Assembly: GCA_002292365.1 (NCBI GenBank)
Contig: DBBU01000040.1
Location: forward strand, 50,574 to 58,243
DNA: 7,670 nucleotides
Reading direction: 5' to 3'
Source of the DNA: Flammeovirgaceae bacterium UBA976
GTDB taxonomy: Bacteria; Bacteroidota; Bacteroidia; Cytophagales; Cyclobacteriaceae
A program made the translations under genes and the position numbers. Shown here piece after piece: positions 1 through 5,909 of the stretch. Under the pieces are notes generated by a model, which saw only the letters and a list, made by a program, of their open reading frames with translations, did no database searches and was not told the origin of the DNA. Every line of letters begins with the position of its first letter. The first letter of the stretch is position 1.

Positions 1-1
1 A

Positions 2-364
2 CTGAAAAATCATAACATCATAACATCAGAAGCTGCATTGATCATCAGTCAGCTCAGTGATCAAAAGAATTTTTCAGCTGATATTGATCAACCTACTCTA
101 ATTCAGTTAAATAAAGTGATGCAGGAAATAAATGCAACTAAAAAAATAGATGAAGTCTATGGGCCTTTTGCAGAAATAAGCGATTTGTTTTATGATTTCC
201 TTGACCATTATAAAATCAAAAACATAACACTGTTTCGACAATATTGCCCGATGGCATTTGATAATAAAGGAGCCTATTGGCTCAGTAATACCCAAGAAAT
301 CTACAATCCTTATTTTGGAGAAGAAATGAGATTTTGTGGAGAAGTTAAAGAACAATTAAACTAA
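2..364 (+). CDS. DUF3347 domain protein, C-terminal part (5' end outside window)
   Basis: The reading frame is open from the window edge to a TAA at 362-364, so this is the last 120 codons of a gene that starts upstream. A TTG at 38 is not a convincing start because the frame continues to its left and the domain needs the missing part. The C-terminal half carries the DUF3347 hallmark: YCPMAF, then GAYWLS, EI.NPYFG, M and FCG, with two Cys exactly 30 residues apart. From family knowledge, DUF3347 occurs in Bacteroidota either alone in small exported proteins or as the C-terminal domain of CusB-type metal-efflux adaptors. Which of these this one is cannot be seen. Its last 44 residues match those of the next gene at 25 positions, so the two are paralogs. 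Only 9 nt separate the two genes, which suggests one operon. A metal-related, extracytoplasmic role is inference. Confidence 0.8.
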   Translation: MKNHNIITSEAALIISQLSDQKNFSADIDQPTLIQLNKVMQEINATKKIDEVYGPFAEISDLFYDFLDHYKIKNITLFRQYCPMAFDNKGAYWLSNTQEIYNPYFGEEMRFCGEVKEQLN

Positions 365-373
365 AACTATTTT

Positions 374-907
374 ATGAACATGAAACCAATGAAACAAGTC
401 CAATGGATGATCCTCGCAGTAGGGCTTAGTTACTGTACGACTCCTACTACCCCTTCAGATCATTCACAACACCTGGCTAGTGAACAATCAAAATCTTCAG
501 AAAAACGTCAAAACGCCTCAGATCCCCTGATTTTAATGGACTATATAAAGATCAAAGATGCCTTAGTCGCCTCCGATAGCGAAAAGGTCTCCATACTTGC
601 CAAAACCTTTTTAAATAATCTTAAAAATGAAATGAATCCTCCATCAGAGGCATTGTCTGAGGCGGCAGACAGCTTATCAAATGCGCTGGACCTAGATACG
701 CAGAGGCAGGCATTTAAATCAGTCACTGAAGTCCTCACCAAATGGATCAAAGCATCAAATACACAAGAAACCTTATTTGTCCAATTTTGTCCCATGGCCT
801 TCAAGGGTCAAGGAGCTACTTGGCTGAGTAGGTCAAAGGAAATTAAAAATCCTTATTTTGGTGCCATGATGCTAAATTGTGGACGTATTGACGAAAAAAT
901 CAACTAG
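374..907 (+). CDS. Free-standing DUF3347 lipoprotein (putative metal-related)
   Basis: A protein of 177 residues. Residues 1-21 form a short basic N-terminus, a hydrophobic stretch (WMILAVGLSY) and Cys21, as in a lipoprotein signal, but the residue before the Cys is Tyr, which is a poor signal peptidase II site. A polar Ser/Thr/Gln-rich linker (about 22-50) leads to a DUF3347 domain (about 52-177). Its first half is helical (YIKIKDALVASDSEK, then TQRQAFKSVTEVL); its second half carries FCPMAF (Cys139), GATWLS, EIKNPYFG, MM and NCG (Cys169). The conserved Cys/Met pattern suggests metal or redox chemistry, but no activity is established. Starts at codon 1 (374), 3 or 6 are all possible; the one at codon 6 (MKQVQW) gives the most typical signal length. 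The TAG stop directly abuts the ATG of the TlpA-like gene, so co-translation is likely. Domain call is firm, function is inferred. Confidence 0.85.
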   Translation: MNMKPMKQVQWMILAVGLSYCTTPTTPSDHSQHLASEQSKSSEKRQNASDPLILMDYIKIKDALVASDSEKVSILAKTFLNNLKNEMNPPSEALSEAADSLSNALDLDTQRQAFKSVTEVLTKWIKASNTQETLFVQFCPMAFKGQGATWLSRSKEIKNPYFGAMMLNCGRIDEKIN

Positions 908-1402
908 ATGAGAATCATCCCTTTAGTTTTTTTATGTTTCACTCTTATCCGCTGCTCAGGAAGTAAGGAAAAACCGGTTGAGACGACTGATTCGACAAAA
1001 CCAATGGGTATCCCAAAAATGCTCGAAAGGAATGGAGCACCCGTTGATTTTGAAAAATTGAAGGGTAAAATATTGATCGTCAATCTCTGGGCTACTTGGT
1101 GCATGCCTTGTATCAAAGAGATGCCAGACTTGTTGGCATTAACCAAAATATTGCCTCCTGATCAGTTTGAATTACTGTTGGCTACAGATCAGAGTATGAA
1201 AACGATGGATAAATTTGTTTCCAAACGAGGACTTGATCTCCATTATGTGCAACTGCAAAATAGCATCGAATCTTTGGGGGTTTATGCCCTGCCCACTACC
1301 TTGATCTATGATCGATCAGGGAAGGAAATTCACAGATTATTGGGTGACAGAGGTTGGACCAGTGAAGAAACCCTATTATTATTCAATAATATGTTGCCTT
1401 GA
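908..1402 (+). CDS. TlpA-family thioredoxin-fold lipoprotein (WCMPC)
   Basis: A protein of 164 residues. Residues 1-16 look like a lipoprotein signal (hydrophobic IIPLVFLCFTLI then Arg-Cys16; Arg before the Cys is unusual). A linker of about 30 residues follows, then a thioredoxin fold: GAPVDFEKLKGKILIVNLWATWC with active-site Cys65 and Cys68 in WCMPC, the typical KEMP after it, and the cis-proline loop ALPTT (Pro129) followed by LIYDRSGKE. This is the TlpA/ResA class of membrane-anchored disulfide reductases, which keep Cys of exported proteins reduced, for example in cytochrome c or copper-site assembly. The specific client is not visible. Because it begins at the base after the DUF3347 gene's stop, its natural candidates are the Cys of the two DUF3347 proteins and possibly the CDCC protein downstream. 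ATG at 908 is the only start that includes the signal. Fold and motif are certain, pathway is inference. Confidence 0.9.
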   Translation: MRIIPLVFLCFTLIRCSGSKEKPVETTDSTKPMGIPKMLERNGAPVDFEKLKGKILIVNLWATWCMPCIKEMPDLLALTKILPPDQFELLLATDQSMKTMDKFVSKRGLDLHYVQLQNSIESLGVYALPTTLIYDRSGKEIHRLLGDRGWTSEETLLLFNNMLP

Positions 1403-1533
1403 AGTCGACGCATCCTGGTGAGACTACTGCAGTATGAGCGGTTAGATCAGTTACTCAGGTCGTCCATAAACACAACCCCAATTTTTTGACTGATTGTCCC
1501 AATTTCCGATTGATCCATGATGGTGTCCTGATC

Positions 1534-1647
1534 ATGATTTCATTTTTAACATCAAGTTCTTACTTTGAGATGAATGGGACCATGGCTATATTGCATATAA
1601 AGAGAGGTTATTTTCTCAGCATACCCTCATTAACGAACATTCCATGA
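1534..1647 (+). CDS. Possible 37-residue upstream ORF overlapping the next start (ATGA)
   Basis: An ATG at 1534 opens a 37-codon frame whose TGA (1645-1647) overlaps the ATG of the propeller gene at 1644, giving the ATGA arrangement seen in translational coupling. The peptide begins MISFLTSSSYFEMNG and shows no family I recognise. An imperfect -7 element (TTACTTTG, 1560-1567) lies inside it; if that is the real promoter, this ORF would not be transcribed from its ATG. An open frame of this length can arise by chance, so I list it only as a candidate. Confidence 0.15.
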   Translation: MISFLTSSSYFEMNGTMAILHIKRGYFLSIPSLTNIP

Positions 1648-2852
1648 AATATATTTCGCTCATAGGCTTTATGATCTTCTTCAGTGCATGCAGTGAAGAA
1701 GCCGGGTTACATCAAACAAGTGTTGAACTATTCAAGGGTCCCGCGGATGAAGGTACCTCTTTACCTTTTCTTAAAGTGGGAGAAGACCATCAGCTTTATC
1801 TCAGTTGGGTCGGGGAAACCGAAGACCGATCGACCCTTTATTTTGCTTCTTTGGAAAAAGAAAATAAATGGAGTGACACGGAAATCATTGCATCAGGTAC
1901 CGATTGGTTTGTGAATTGGGCGGATTATCCATCTGTTAACATAGATAGCCAAGGAAATAAAATCAGCCATTTTTTAGCTAAAAGCTCATCAGGCACCTAC
2001 TCATACGACGTAAATCTGACCATGAGTATGGATTCACAACCTTGGAGTTCAAGCATCATCCCTCATGATGATCAAACACCCACCGAACATGGCTTTGCCT
2101 CTATTCTCCCCATGCCCAACCAAACCTTCACCGCGGTTTGGCTCGATGGCAGAAATACGGTCACAAAATCCGATGATGGGCATGGTCGAGGAGCGATGAC
2201 TCTCAGAACAGCCAATATCAATTTACAAGGAGTTCTCACCGAACCAGCGGAGCTAGACGCGCGCGTATGTGACTGCTGTCAAACAAGTGGCGCGCTGACC
2301 TCTGCGGGTCCTGTCTTTGTTTATAGAGATCGGACAGAGGAGGAATACCGAAATATATCCATCGTAAGAAAGGTAAAGGGGAGATGGACGGCACCTAAGA
2401 CCGTATTCAATGACCAATGGAAAATTGCGGGCTGTCCAGTGAATGGGCCGCGCATCGTGGCACAAGGAGACCAAGTAGCCGTAGCCTGGTTTTCAGCACC
2501 CAATGATGTCCCTCAAGTAAAAATAATCTTCTCAAAAGATGCCGGTGCTACCTTTGAAGCCCCGATCGTCATAGATGACCTCAATCCACTGGGAAGAGTA
2601 GATGTAGCCATGGATGAAAAAGGGACGGCCTTTGTGAGTTGGTTGAGTTTTCAAGATGAGAAATCCCAAATTAAAGCAATCGCAGTCAATAGCAATGGAA
2701 TCATAGGAAATCCTATCGTCATCTCCGAAACCAATAGTTCAAGATCCAGTGGTTTTCCTCAAATGGAATTATTTGAAAATCAATTGCATTTCGCCTGGAC
2801 AGCATCGGAAGATGAGCGTCATCACATCAAACATGCAAAAGTGAGTTTATAA
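1644..2852 (+). CDS. BNR/Asp-box beta-propeller lipoprotein with CDCC and GCPVNGP motifs
   Basis: A protein of 402 residues. MKYISLIGFMIFFSAC gives a good lipoprotein signal with Cys16 as the lipidated residue. The rest consists of repeated beta-strand blocks of the kind LYLSW, TAVWLDGR, VAVAWFS, AFVSWLS and LHFAWT, with one clear Asp-box (SKDAGATF, 297-304), consistent with a sialidase-like six-bladed propeller. Such proteins are often auto-labelled exo-alpha-sialidase, but I see no arginine triad/catalytic pattern that supports sialidase activity. More telling are RVCDCCQTS (Cys209, 211, 212), YRDRTEEEYRNISIVR and IAGCPVNGP (Cys264), which I recall as conserved in a distinct exported family found in Bacteroidota and Proteobacteria. 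The Cys cluster suggests metal binding or thiol chemistry; this is inference. The gene is 241 nt downstream of the TlpA-like gene on the same strand, so it may have its own promoter. Its ATG gives the correct signal peptide. Confidence 0.75.
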   Translation: MKYISLIGFMIFFSACSEEAGLHQTSVELFKGPADEGTSLPFLKVGEDHQLYLSWVGETEDRSTLYFASLEKENKWSDTEIIASGTDWFVNWADYPSVNIDSQGNKISHFLAKSSSGTYSYDVNLTMSMDSQPWSSSIIPHDDQTPTEHGFASILPMPNQTFTAVWLDGRNTVTKSDDGHGRGAMTLRTANINLQGVLTEPAELDARVCDCCQTSGALTSAGPVFVYRDRTEEEYRNISIVRKVKGRWTAPKTVFNDQWKIAGCPVNGPRIVAQGDQVAVAWFSAPNDVPQVKIIFSKDAGATFEAPIVIDDLNPLGRVDVAMDEKGTAFVSWLSFQDEKSQIKAIAVNSNGIIGNPIVISETNSSRSSGFPQMELFENQLHFAWTASEDERHHIKHAKVSL

Positions 2853-2864
2853 CTAAAGATGAAT

Positions 2865-2897
2865 GGGCGCAACGCAGGCCTTGCCCTCCTTGTTTTT
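2865..2897 (+). terminator. Candidate intrinsic terminator after the propeller gene
   Basis: GGG (2865-2867), one bulged C, and GCAA (2869-2872) can pair with TTGC (2881-2884) and CCT (2885-2887) around an 8-nt loop, giving about 7 base pairs including one G-U. TTTTT at 2893-2897 follows after a short spacer. It begins 13 nt past the stop codon. The stem is imperfect and the U-tract is offset, so this is moderate to weak. Confidence 0.35.
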
Positions 2898-2921
2898 ATG
2901 AGTCTTTATTGAAATTCAGCC

Positions 2922-3080
2922 TCAATTTACTCCCAAAAACATAGTTATTTTTAGGAACCAAGAACTTTGACTTACCCTGTCTACTTCTTCTGGTTGGGTT
3001 AAAATATAGGCATATTGATATAGCCTAATTTTAATGCGGTTTGTAAAAAGAAAAGCTTTTAAAATTTTGTTTTTAGACAT
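2922..3080 (-). CDS. Unrecognised 52-residue small ORF in intergenic DNA
   Basis: ATG at 3080-3078 opens 52 codons ending in TGA (2924-2922). The product is basic at its N-terminus (MSKNKILKAFLFTNRIKIR), has a central ILTQPEEVDRV stretch and a hydrophobic tail (FLKITMFLGVN). I do not recognise it. There is no TAnnTTTG element just upstream. A second - strand frame is also open over 2904-3024 without an ATG and reads plausibly (for example VPKNNYVFGSKLRLNF). The region could therefore be a decayed, frameshifted gene rather than a live one. Part of the ORF is made of the AT-only inverted repeat at 3044-3075, which argues for chance. Low confidence. Confidence 0.2.
   Translation of the reverse strand: MSKNKILKAFLFTNRIKIRLYQYAYILTQPEEVDRVSQSSWFLKITMFLGVN
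3044..3075. repeat. AT-rich imperfect inverted repeat
   Basis: TAAAAAGAAAA (3044-3054) and TTTTGTTTTTA (3065-3075) are complementary at 10 of 11 positions around a 10-nt spacer. The pairing is almost entirely A-U, so it would be a weak hairpin in RNA. It may be a weak bidirectional termination or DNA-melting/bending element, or simply low-complexity sequence. Confidence 0.35.
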
Positions 3081-3230
3081 TTTTCATTGTTTAAGTTTAA
3101 ATTCTACTATCCCTAAAAAAACCGCTGCTGACCTTACCTTTTTTATGGTCTCATCTATAGTTCACAGCTGTAATAATGGATAAATTAATTAAGTTTTCAG
3201 AAAAGCAGACCGATTGAGCTATTGATTGGC

Positions 3231-3238
3231 TAAGTTTG
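3231..3238 (+). promoter_or_regulatory. Bacteroidota -7 promoter element for the RhlE-type helicase
   Basis: TAAGTTTG matches the TAnnTTTG consensus exactly. A TTG at 3214-3216 is closer than the usual spacing for the -33 element, so only the -7 box is convincing. Transcription would start near 3245, giving a leader of about 43 nt. Confidence 0.5.
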
Positions 3239-3252
3239 CGTTTTATTTAGGA

Positions 3253-3268
3253 GCTGCCATTTTGCAGC
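3253..3268 (+). promoter_or_regulatory. Leader hairpin upstream of the RhlE-type helicase
   Basis: GCTGC (3253-3257) pairs with GCAGC (3264-3268) around CATTTT; one more G-C pair is possible with a bulged A. It would lie near the 5' end of the predicted transcript, 19 nt before the ATG. It is not followed by a T-run, so it is not a terminator. A role in mRNA stability or cold-dependent control is speculative. Confidence 0.3.
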
Positions 3269-3287
3269 CAAAACCTAACCCTTTTAC

Positions 3288-4514
3288 ATGTCGTTCAATC
3301 AATTAGGCCTTTCCGAAGCTTTACTTAAAGCAATAACTAAAAAAGGATATTCAGATCCTTCCCCAATTCAAGAAAAAGCCATTCCAGTAATTCTAGACCG
3401 AAAAGATATTCTTGCCTCCGCCCAAACGGGTACAGGAAAAACAGCAGGATTTACCCTTCCTATCCTTGAGCTGCTATCTGAAAAGCCCTCAAAAAAAAGA
3501 AAGGTGATCAGATCCTTGATTCTCACACCAACCCGAGAACTGGCCGCGCAAATCAAGCAAAATATTGATGAATACGGCCATTTTGTAGACATCATATCTA
3601 CAGTCATCTTCGGTGGCGTCAATGCCAATCCTCAAATTAAAACTCTTCGAAGTGGCGTCGACATATTGATAGCCACCCCAGGAAGGCTATTGGACTTGCA
3701 TGGACAAAGAGTCTTGAGCTTATCCGAAGTAGAAATTTTAGTTCTCGACGAAGCCGATAGAATGCTTGACATGGGCTTTCTTCGTGACATTCGAAGAATC
3801 TTAGATTTGCTTCCTACCAAAAGACAAAATTTATTATTTTCAGCGACTTTCTCAAAAGAGATCAAACATCTGGCCAATAGTTTTCTGGACCGTCCCGTGC
3901 TTGTAGAAGCTACACCCGAAAATACAACCGTAGAAAAAATTGATCAACGCGTCTACCACGTAGATCAATCCAAGAAAACAAGTTTAATTACTAAGCTTAT
4001 ATTAGAGGGTGAATGGAACCAAGTGTTGATTTTCACCCGTACCAAACACGGAGCCAATCGACTTTGTAATAAATTAGAAAAAGCAGGTATCGACTCAGCA
4101 GCCATACATGGTAATAAGACGCAAGGGGCTCGAACCAAAGCCCTTTCAGGTTTTAAAACTGGTAATGTCCGTGTCTTAGTAGCCACCGATATCGCGGCCA
4201 GAGGATTGGATATTCCATTGCTCCCACACGTAGTCAATTTTGAACTCCCTAATATTCCTGAAGATTATGTGCATCGAATTGGCCGTACCGGACGTGCCGG
4301 AGCAAGTGGAGAAGCCATTTCATTGGTGAGCTTTGACGAGATGACTTACCTCAAGGATATTGAGAAATTGACCAAACAGAATATTCCAAGCAGCACGATT
4401 GAAGGTTATGCTCCTGATCCTGCCAATGAAGTCGCCGCAGCGCTCGCCAAGAAAAAGACGGGCAAAAAACCACCTAATGGTAGACGGAATTTTTCATCTA
4501 AGAGGCGCTACTAA
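3288..4514 (+). CDS. rhlE: DEAD-box ATP-dependent RNA helicase, RhlE type
   Basis: A protein of 408 residues with the full two-domain helicase core: [16 protein letters not shown] start, Q motif (GYSDPSPIQ, 20-28), motif I AQTGTGKT (45-52), Ia PTRELAAQ (81-88), Ib TPGR (130-133), II DEAD (154-157), III SAT (185-187), domain 2 with [11 protein letters not shown] (246-256), [11 protein letters not shown] (299-308) and [10 protein letters not shown] (329-336). The short C-terminal tail (about 385-408) is Lys/Arg-rich, as in RhlE proteins, and likely gives non-specific RNA affinity. It unwinds short RNA duplexes in the cytoplasm using ATP, in ribosome assembly, RNA decay or cold growth. All catalytic motifs are intact. 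ATG at 3288 fits the family N-terminus. A TAnnTTTG element lies 50 nt upstream. It converges with the next helicase, with 3 nt between stop codons. RhlE over CshA/SrmB rests on overall resemblance. Confidence 0.93.
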   Translation: MSFNQLGLSEALLKAITKKGYSDPSPIQEKAIPVILDRKDILASAQTGTGKTAGFTLPILELLSEKPSKKRKVIRSLILTPTRELAAQIKQNIDEYGHFVDIISTVIFGGVNANPQIKTLRSGVDILIATPGRLLDLHGQRVLSLSEVEILVLDEADRMLDMGFLRDIRRILDLLPTKRQNLLFSATFSKEIKHLANSFLDRPVLVEATPENTTVEKIDQRVYHVDQSKKTSLITKLILEGEWNQVLIFTRTKHGANRLCNKLEKAGIDSAAIHGNKTQGARTKALSGFKTGNVRVLVATDIAARGLDIPLLPHVVNFELPNIPEDYVHRIGRTGRAGASGEAISLVSFDEMTYLKDIEKLTKQNIPSSTIEGYAPDPANEVAAALAKKKTGKKPPNGRRNFSSKRRY

Positions 4515-4530
4515 AAGTTAAGCTAAACTT
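4515..4530. repeat. Short inverted repeat between the convergent helicase stops
   Basis: AAGTT (4515-4519) and AACTT (4526-4530) form a 5-bp stem around AAGCTA, overlapping the stop codon of the - strand gene. It is too weak and AT-rich to be a reliable intrinsic terminator in either direction. It is the only symmetric element found at this tail-to-tail junction. Confidence 0.25.
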
Positions 4531-5828
4531 ATTCGAACCTTTCTCTTTTTTAAATATTGATTCGTAGTCCTTTGGATCAGAGCTTCCGTATTTGAGACTT
4601 GTATCCCTATAAACGCACAATCGTGCTTGATTTCTATAACCCCCAATTGATCGGCACCTAACAATCCTTTTTTAATAAAAAATCCTACTAAATCTACCTT
4701 AGAGATTTTATCCTTGCGTCCCCCAGAAACAAATAATGTCTGCCATAAGGAGGCACTTGGTGGTTTTTTCTCCTCCCAGTTCACTACAGGTAGATCCGCT
4801 ATGAATGTGGGCAAGCGCTCATCTTTTGACTGCATCACATAAGCGATGCCTTCTTTATTCATCCGCGCTGTGCGACCATTTCTATGGGTGAACTCATCCT
4901 GATTGTAAGGAAGTTCAAAATGAATGATGACCTTAATTTGAGGGATATCTAAACCGCGGGCAGCCAAGTCTGTGGCTATAATTAGGCGCAGGCTGCCATT
5001 TCTAAACTTGATAAGGGTTCTTTCACGGTCCATCTGATCCATATTACCAGAAAAACAGCCATGACTTATTTTATGTGCGTTCAAAAAATCACTTACCTGA
5101 CCAACGGTATCTTTAAAATTACAAAATACAATCCCAGGCTGATCCCCCAAATAGCCTAACGCTTCTTGTAAGGCCTCTAACTTCTTTTTGTCTTTAGCGA
5201 TAATGGCCTTCAACTCCAGCTTAGATTCACTTTTCTCAAGGTAATTCAAGATTTTTGGCTCCTTACATCGAAGGTATTCAGGAATTTCTACTTGCTGCGT
5301 CGCCGAAGTGAGCGTTTTTTTCCTAAGCATGGGCAAGGCTCCCATGATTTCCTTCATCTCGGAAGTAAAACCAAACGCTAAAGATTTGTCAAATTCATCA
5401 AGAATCAAATGGGTAATAAAATTAGTCTCGACATCTCCCCTACGAATCCGGTCGGCAATACGACCTGGAGTCCCTATGAGTATGGCCGGTGGTTGACGAA
5501 GCTCTATCTTGTCCTTTTGGCCGGTCCGACCTCCATAGATGGCATTGACTTTGAATCCTGTACCCATAACCCTGAGTACTTGTTCAATTTGCAAAGCCAG
5601 TTCTCGGGTCGGCACAACGATTAGGGTTTGGATTTCACTCAATTCGAATTCCATCAATGTCAATATGGACAATAAAAAAGCCAATGTTTTACCCGAACCT
5701 GTGGGTGCCAACAACATGTTATTTGCATGATCATTGATGCTTTTGATCGCATCTAATTGCATGGGATTGAGTTGCTCAATACCTAACTTGACTAATATTT
5801 CCTGATTGCTTTTTACCTGATTTTCCAC
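4518..5828 (-). CDS. DbpA-like DEAD-box family RNA helicase with DEFD motif II
   Basis: A protein of 436 residues: Q motif around LNPMQLDAI (20-28), motif I APTGSGKT (41-48), Ia PTRELALQ (73-80), TPGR (120-123), motif II DEFD (144-147) instead of DEAD, SAT (175-177), V ATDLAARGLD (285-294), VI HRNGRTAR (315-322). The catalytic acidic pair of motif II is kept. The last ~77 residues (SLWQTLFVSGGRKDKISKVD onward, then GVIEIKHDCAFIGIQV) match the DbpA-type RNA-binding domain, which in E. coli DbpA recognises 23S rRNA hairpin 92; a role in large-subunit assembly is inferred. I recall DEFDKS as usual in the Bacteroidota branch. The start is GTG at 5828: TAA lies 15 nt upstream in frame and the next Met (23) is inside the Q motif, so no other canonical start serves. 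An exact -7 element ends 5 nt before it. It may also be read through from the acetyltransferase gene 81 nt upstream. Confidence 0.9.
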   Translation of the reverse strand: MENQVKSNQEILVKLGIEQLNPMQLDAIKSINDHANNMLLAPTGSGKTLAFLLSILTLMEFELSEIQTLIVVPTRELALQIEQVLRVMGTGFKVNAIYGGRTGQKDKIELRQPPAILIGTPGRIADRIRRGDVETNFITHLILDEFDKSLAFGFTSEMKEIMGALPMLRKKTLTSATQQVEIPEYLRCKEPKILNYLEKSESKLELKAIIAKDKKKLEALQEALGYLGDQPGIVFCNFKDTVGQVSDFLNAHKISHGCFSGNMDQMDRERTLIKFRNGSLRLIIATDLAARGLDIPQIKVIIHFELPYNQDEFTHRNGRTARMNKEGIAYVMQSKDERLPTFIADLPVVNWEEKKPPSASLWQTLFVSGGRKDKISKVDLVGFFIKKGLLGADQLGVIEIKHDCAFIGIQVSNTEALIQRTTNQYLKKRKVRISLA

Positions 5829-5833
5829 ATGGA

Positions 5834-5841
5834 CAAAGGTA
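5834..5841 (-). promoter_or_regulatory. Bacteroidota -7 promoter element abutting the GTG start
   Basis: On the - strand the sequence reads TACCTTTG, an exact TAnnTTTG match, only 5 nt before the GTG start codon. Initiation at the usual distance would place the 5' end at or within a few bases of the GTG, i.e. leaderless mRNA. No TTTG-type -33 box is seen at proper spacing, so support rests on the -7 box alone. Confidence 0.45.
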
Positions 5842-5909
5842 CGTTAAGACAATCAGTTCTATAGATTTATATTGAGGGCGTATTGCACATACCCTCATAC
5901 ACTGAATCA

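Larger units (their letters stand above)
2853..3287. other. 435-nt AT-rich intergenic region
   Basis: Apart from the separately listed candidate terminator, inverted repeat, - strand small ORF, promoter element and leader hairpin, it contains a hairpin at 3007-3027 (TAGGC/GCCTA plus ATA/TAT, one bulge, TTGA loop, then ATTTT on the + strand) and an 8-nt palindrome ACAGCTGT at about 3163-3170. A 13-codon ORF beginning MDKLIK at about 3177 is too short to support. No tRNA- or riboswitch-like core was recognised. Confidence 0.6.

Noticed and set aside
38..364. TTG at 38 as the true start of the first gene
   Set aside because: The frame stays open to the window edge and the DUF3347 domain needs residues to the left, so it is a truncated gene.
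1447..1518. 23-codon - strand ORF (starting MDQSEIG) in the gap after the TlpA-like gene
   Set aside because: Too short, no promoter or recognisable homology; consistent with chance.
1516..1547. CATGAT/ATCATG inverted repeat followed by ATTTCATTTTT as a terminator for the first operon
   Set aside because: The stem has only 6 bp with two G-C pairs and lies more than 110 nt past the stop with an interrupted T-run; too weak to call.
1560..1567. TTACTTTG as a promoter for the propeller gene
   Set aside because: It misses the consensus TA at the second position and has no -33 partner at correct spacing; noted only as a weak candidate.
2253..2503. Two - strand ORFs of 60-73 codons inside the propeller gene
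   Set aside because: They lie wholly antisense to a well-supported gene and have protein compositions typical of shadow frames.
1644..2852. Annotation as an active exo-alpha-sialidase
   Set aside because: Only one clear Asp-box is visible and no catalytic sialidase pattern; the conserved Cys motifs point to another function.
1568..2867. Direct repeat AGATGAATGGG at 1568-1578 and 2857-2867 flanking the propeller gene, as a possible target-site or insertion scar
   Set aside because: An 11-nt match is expected several times by chance in a window this size, and there are no inverted ends or transposase.
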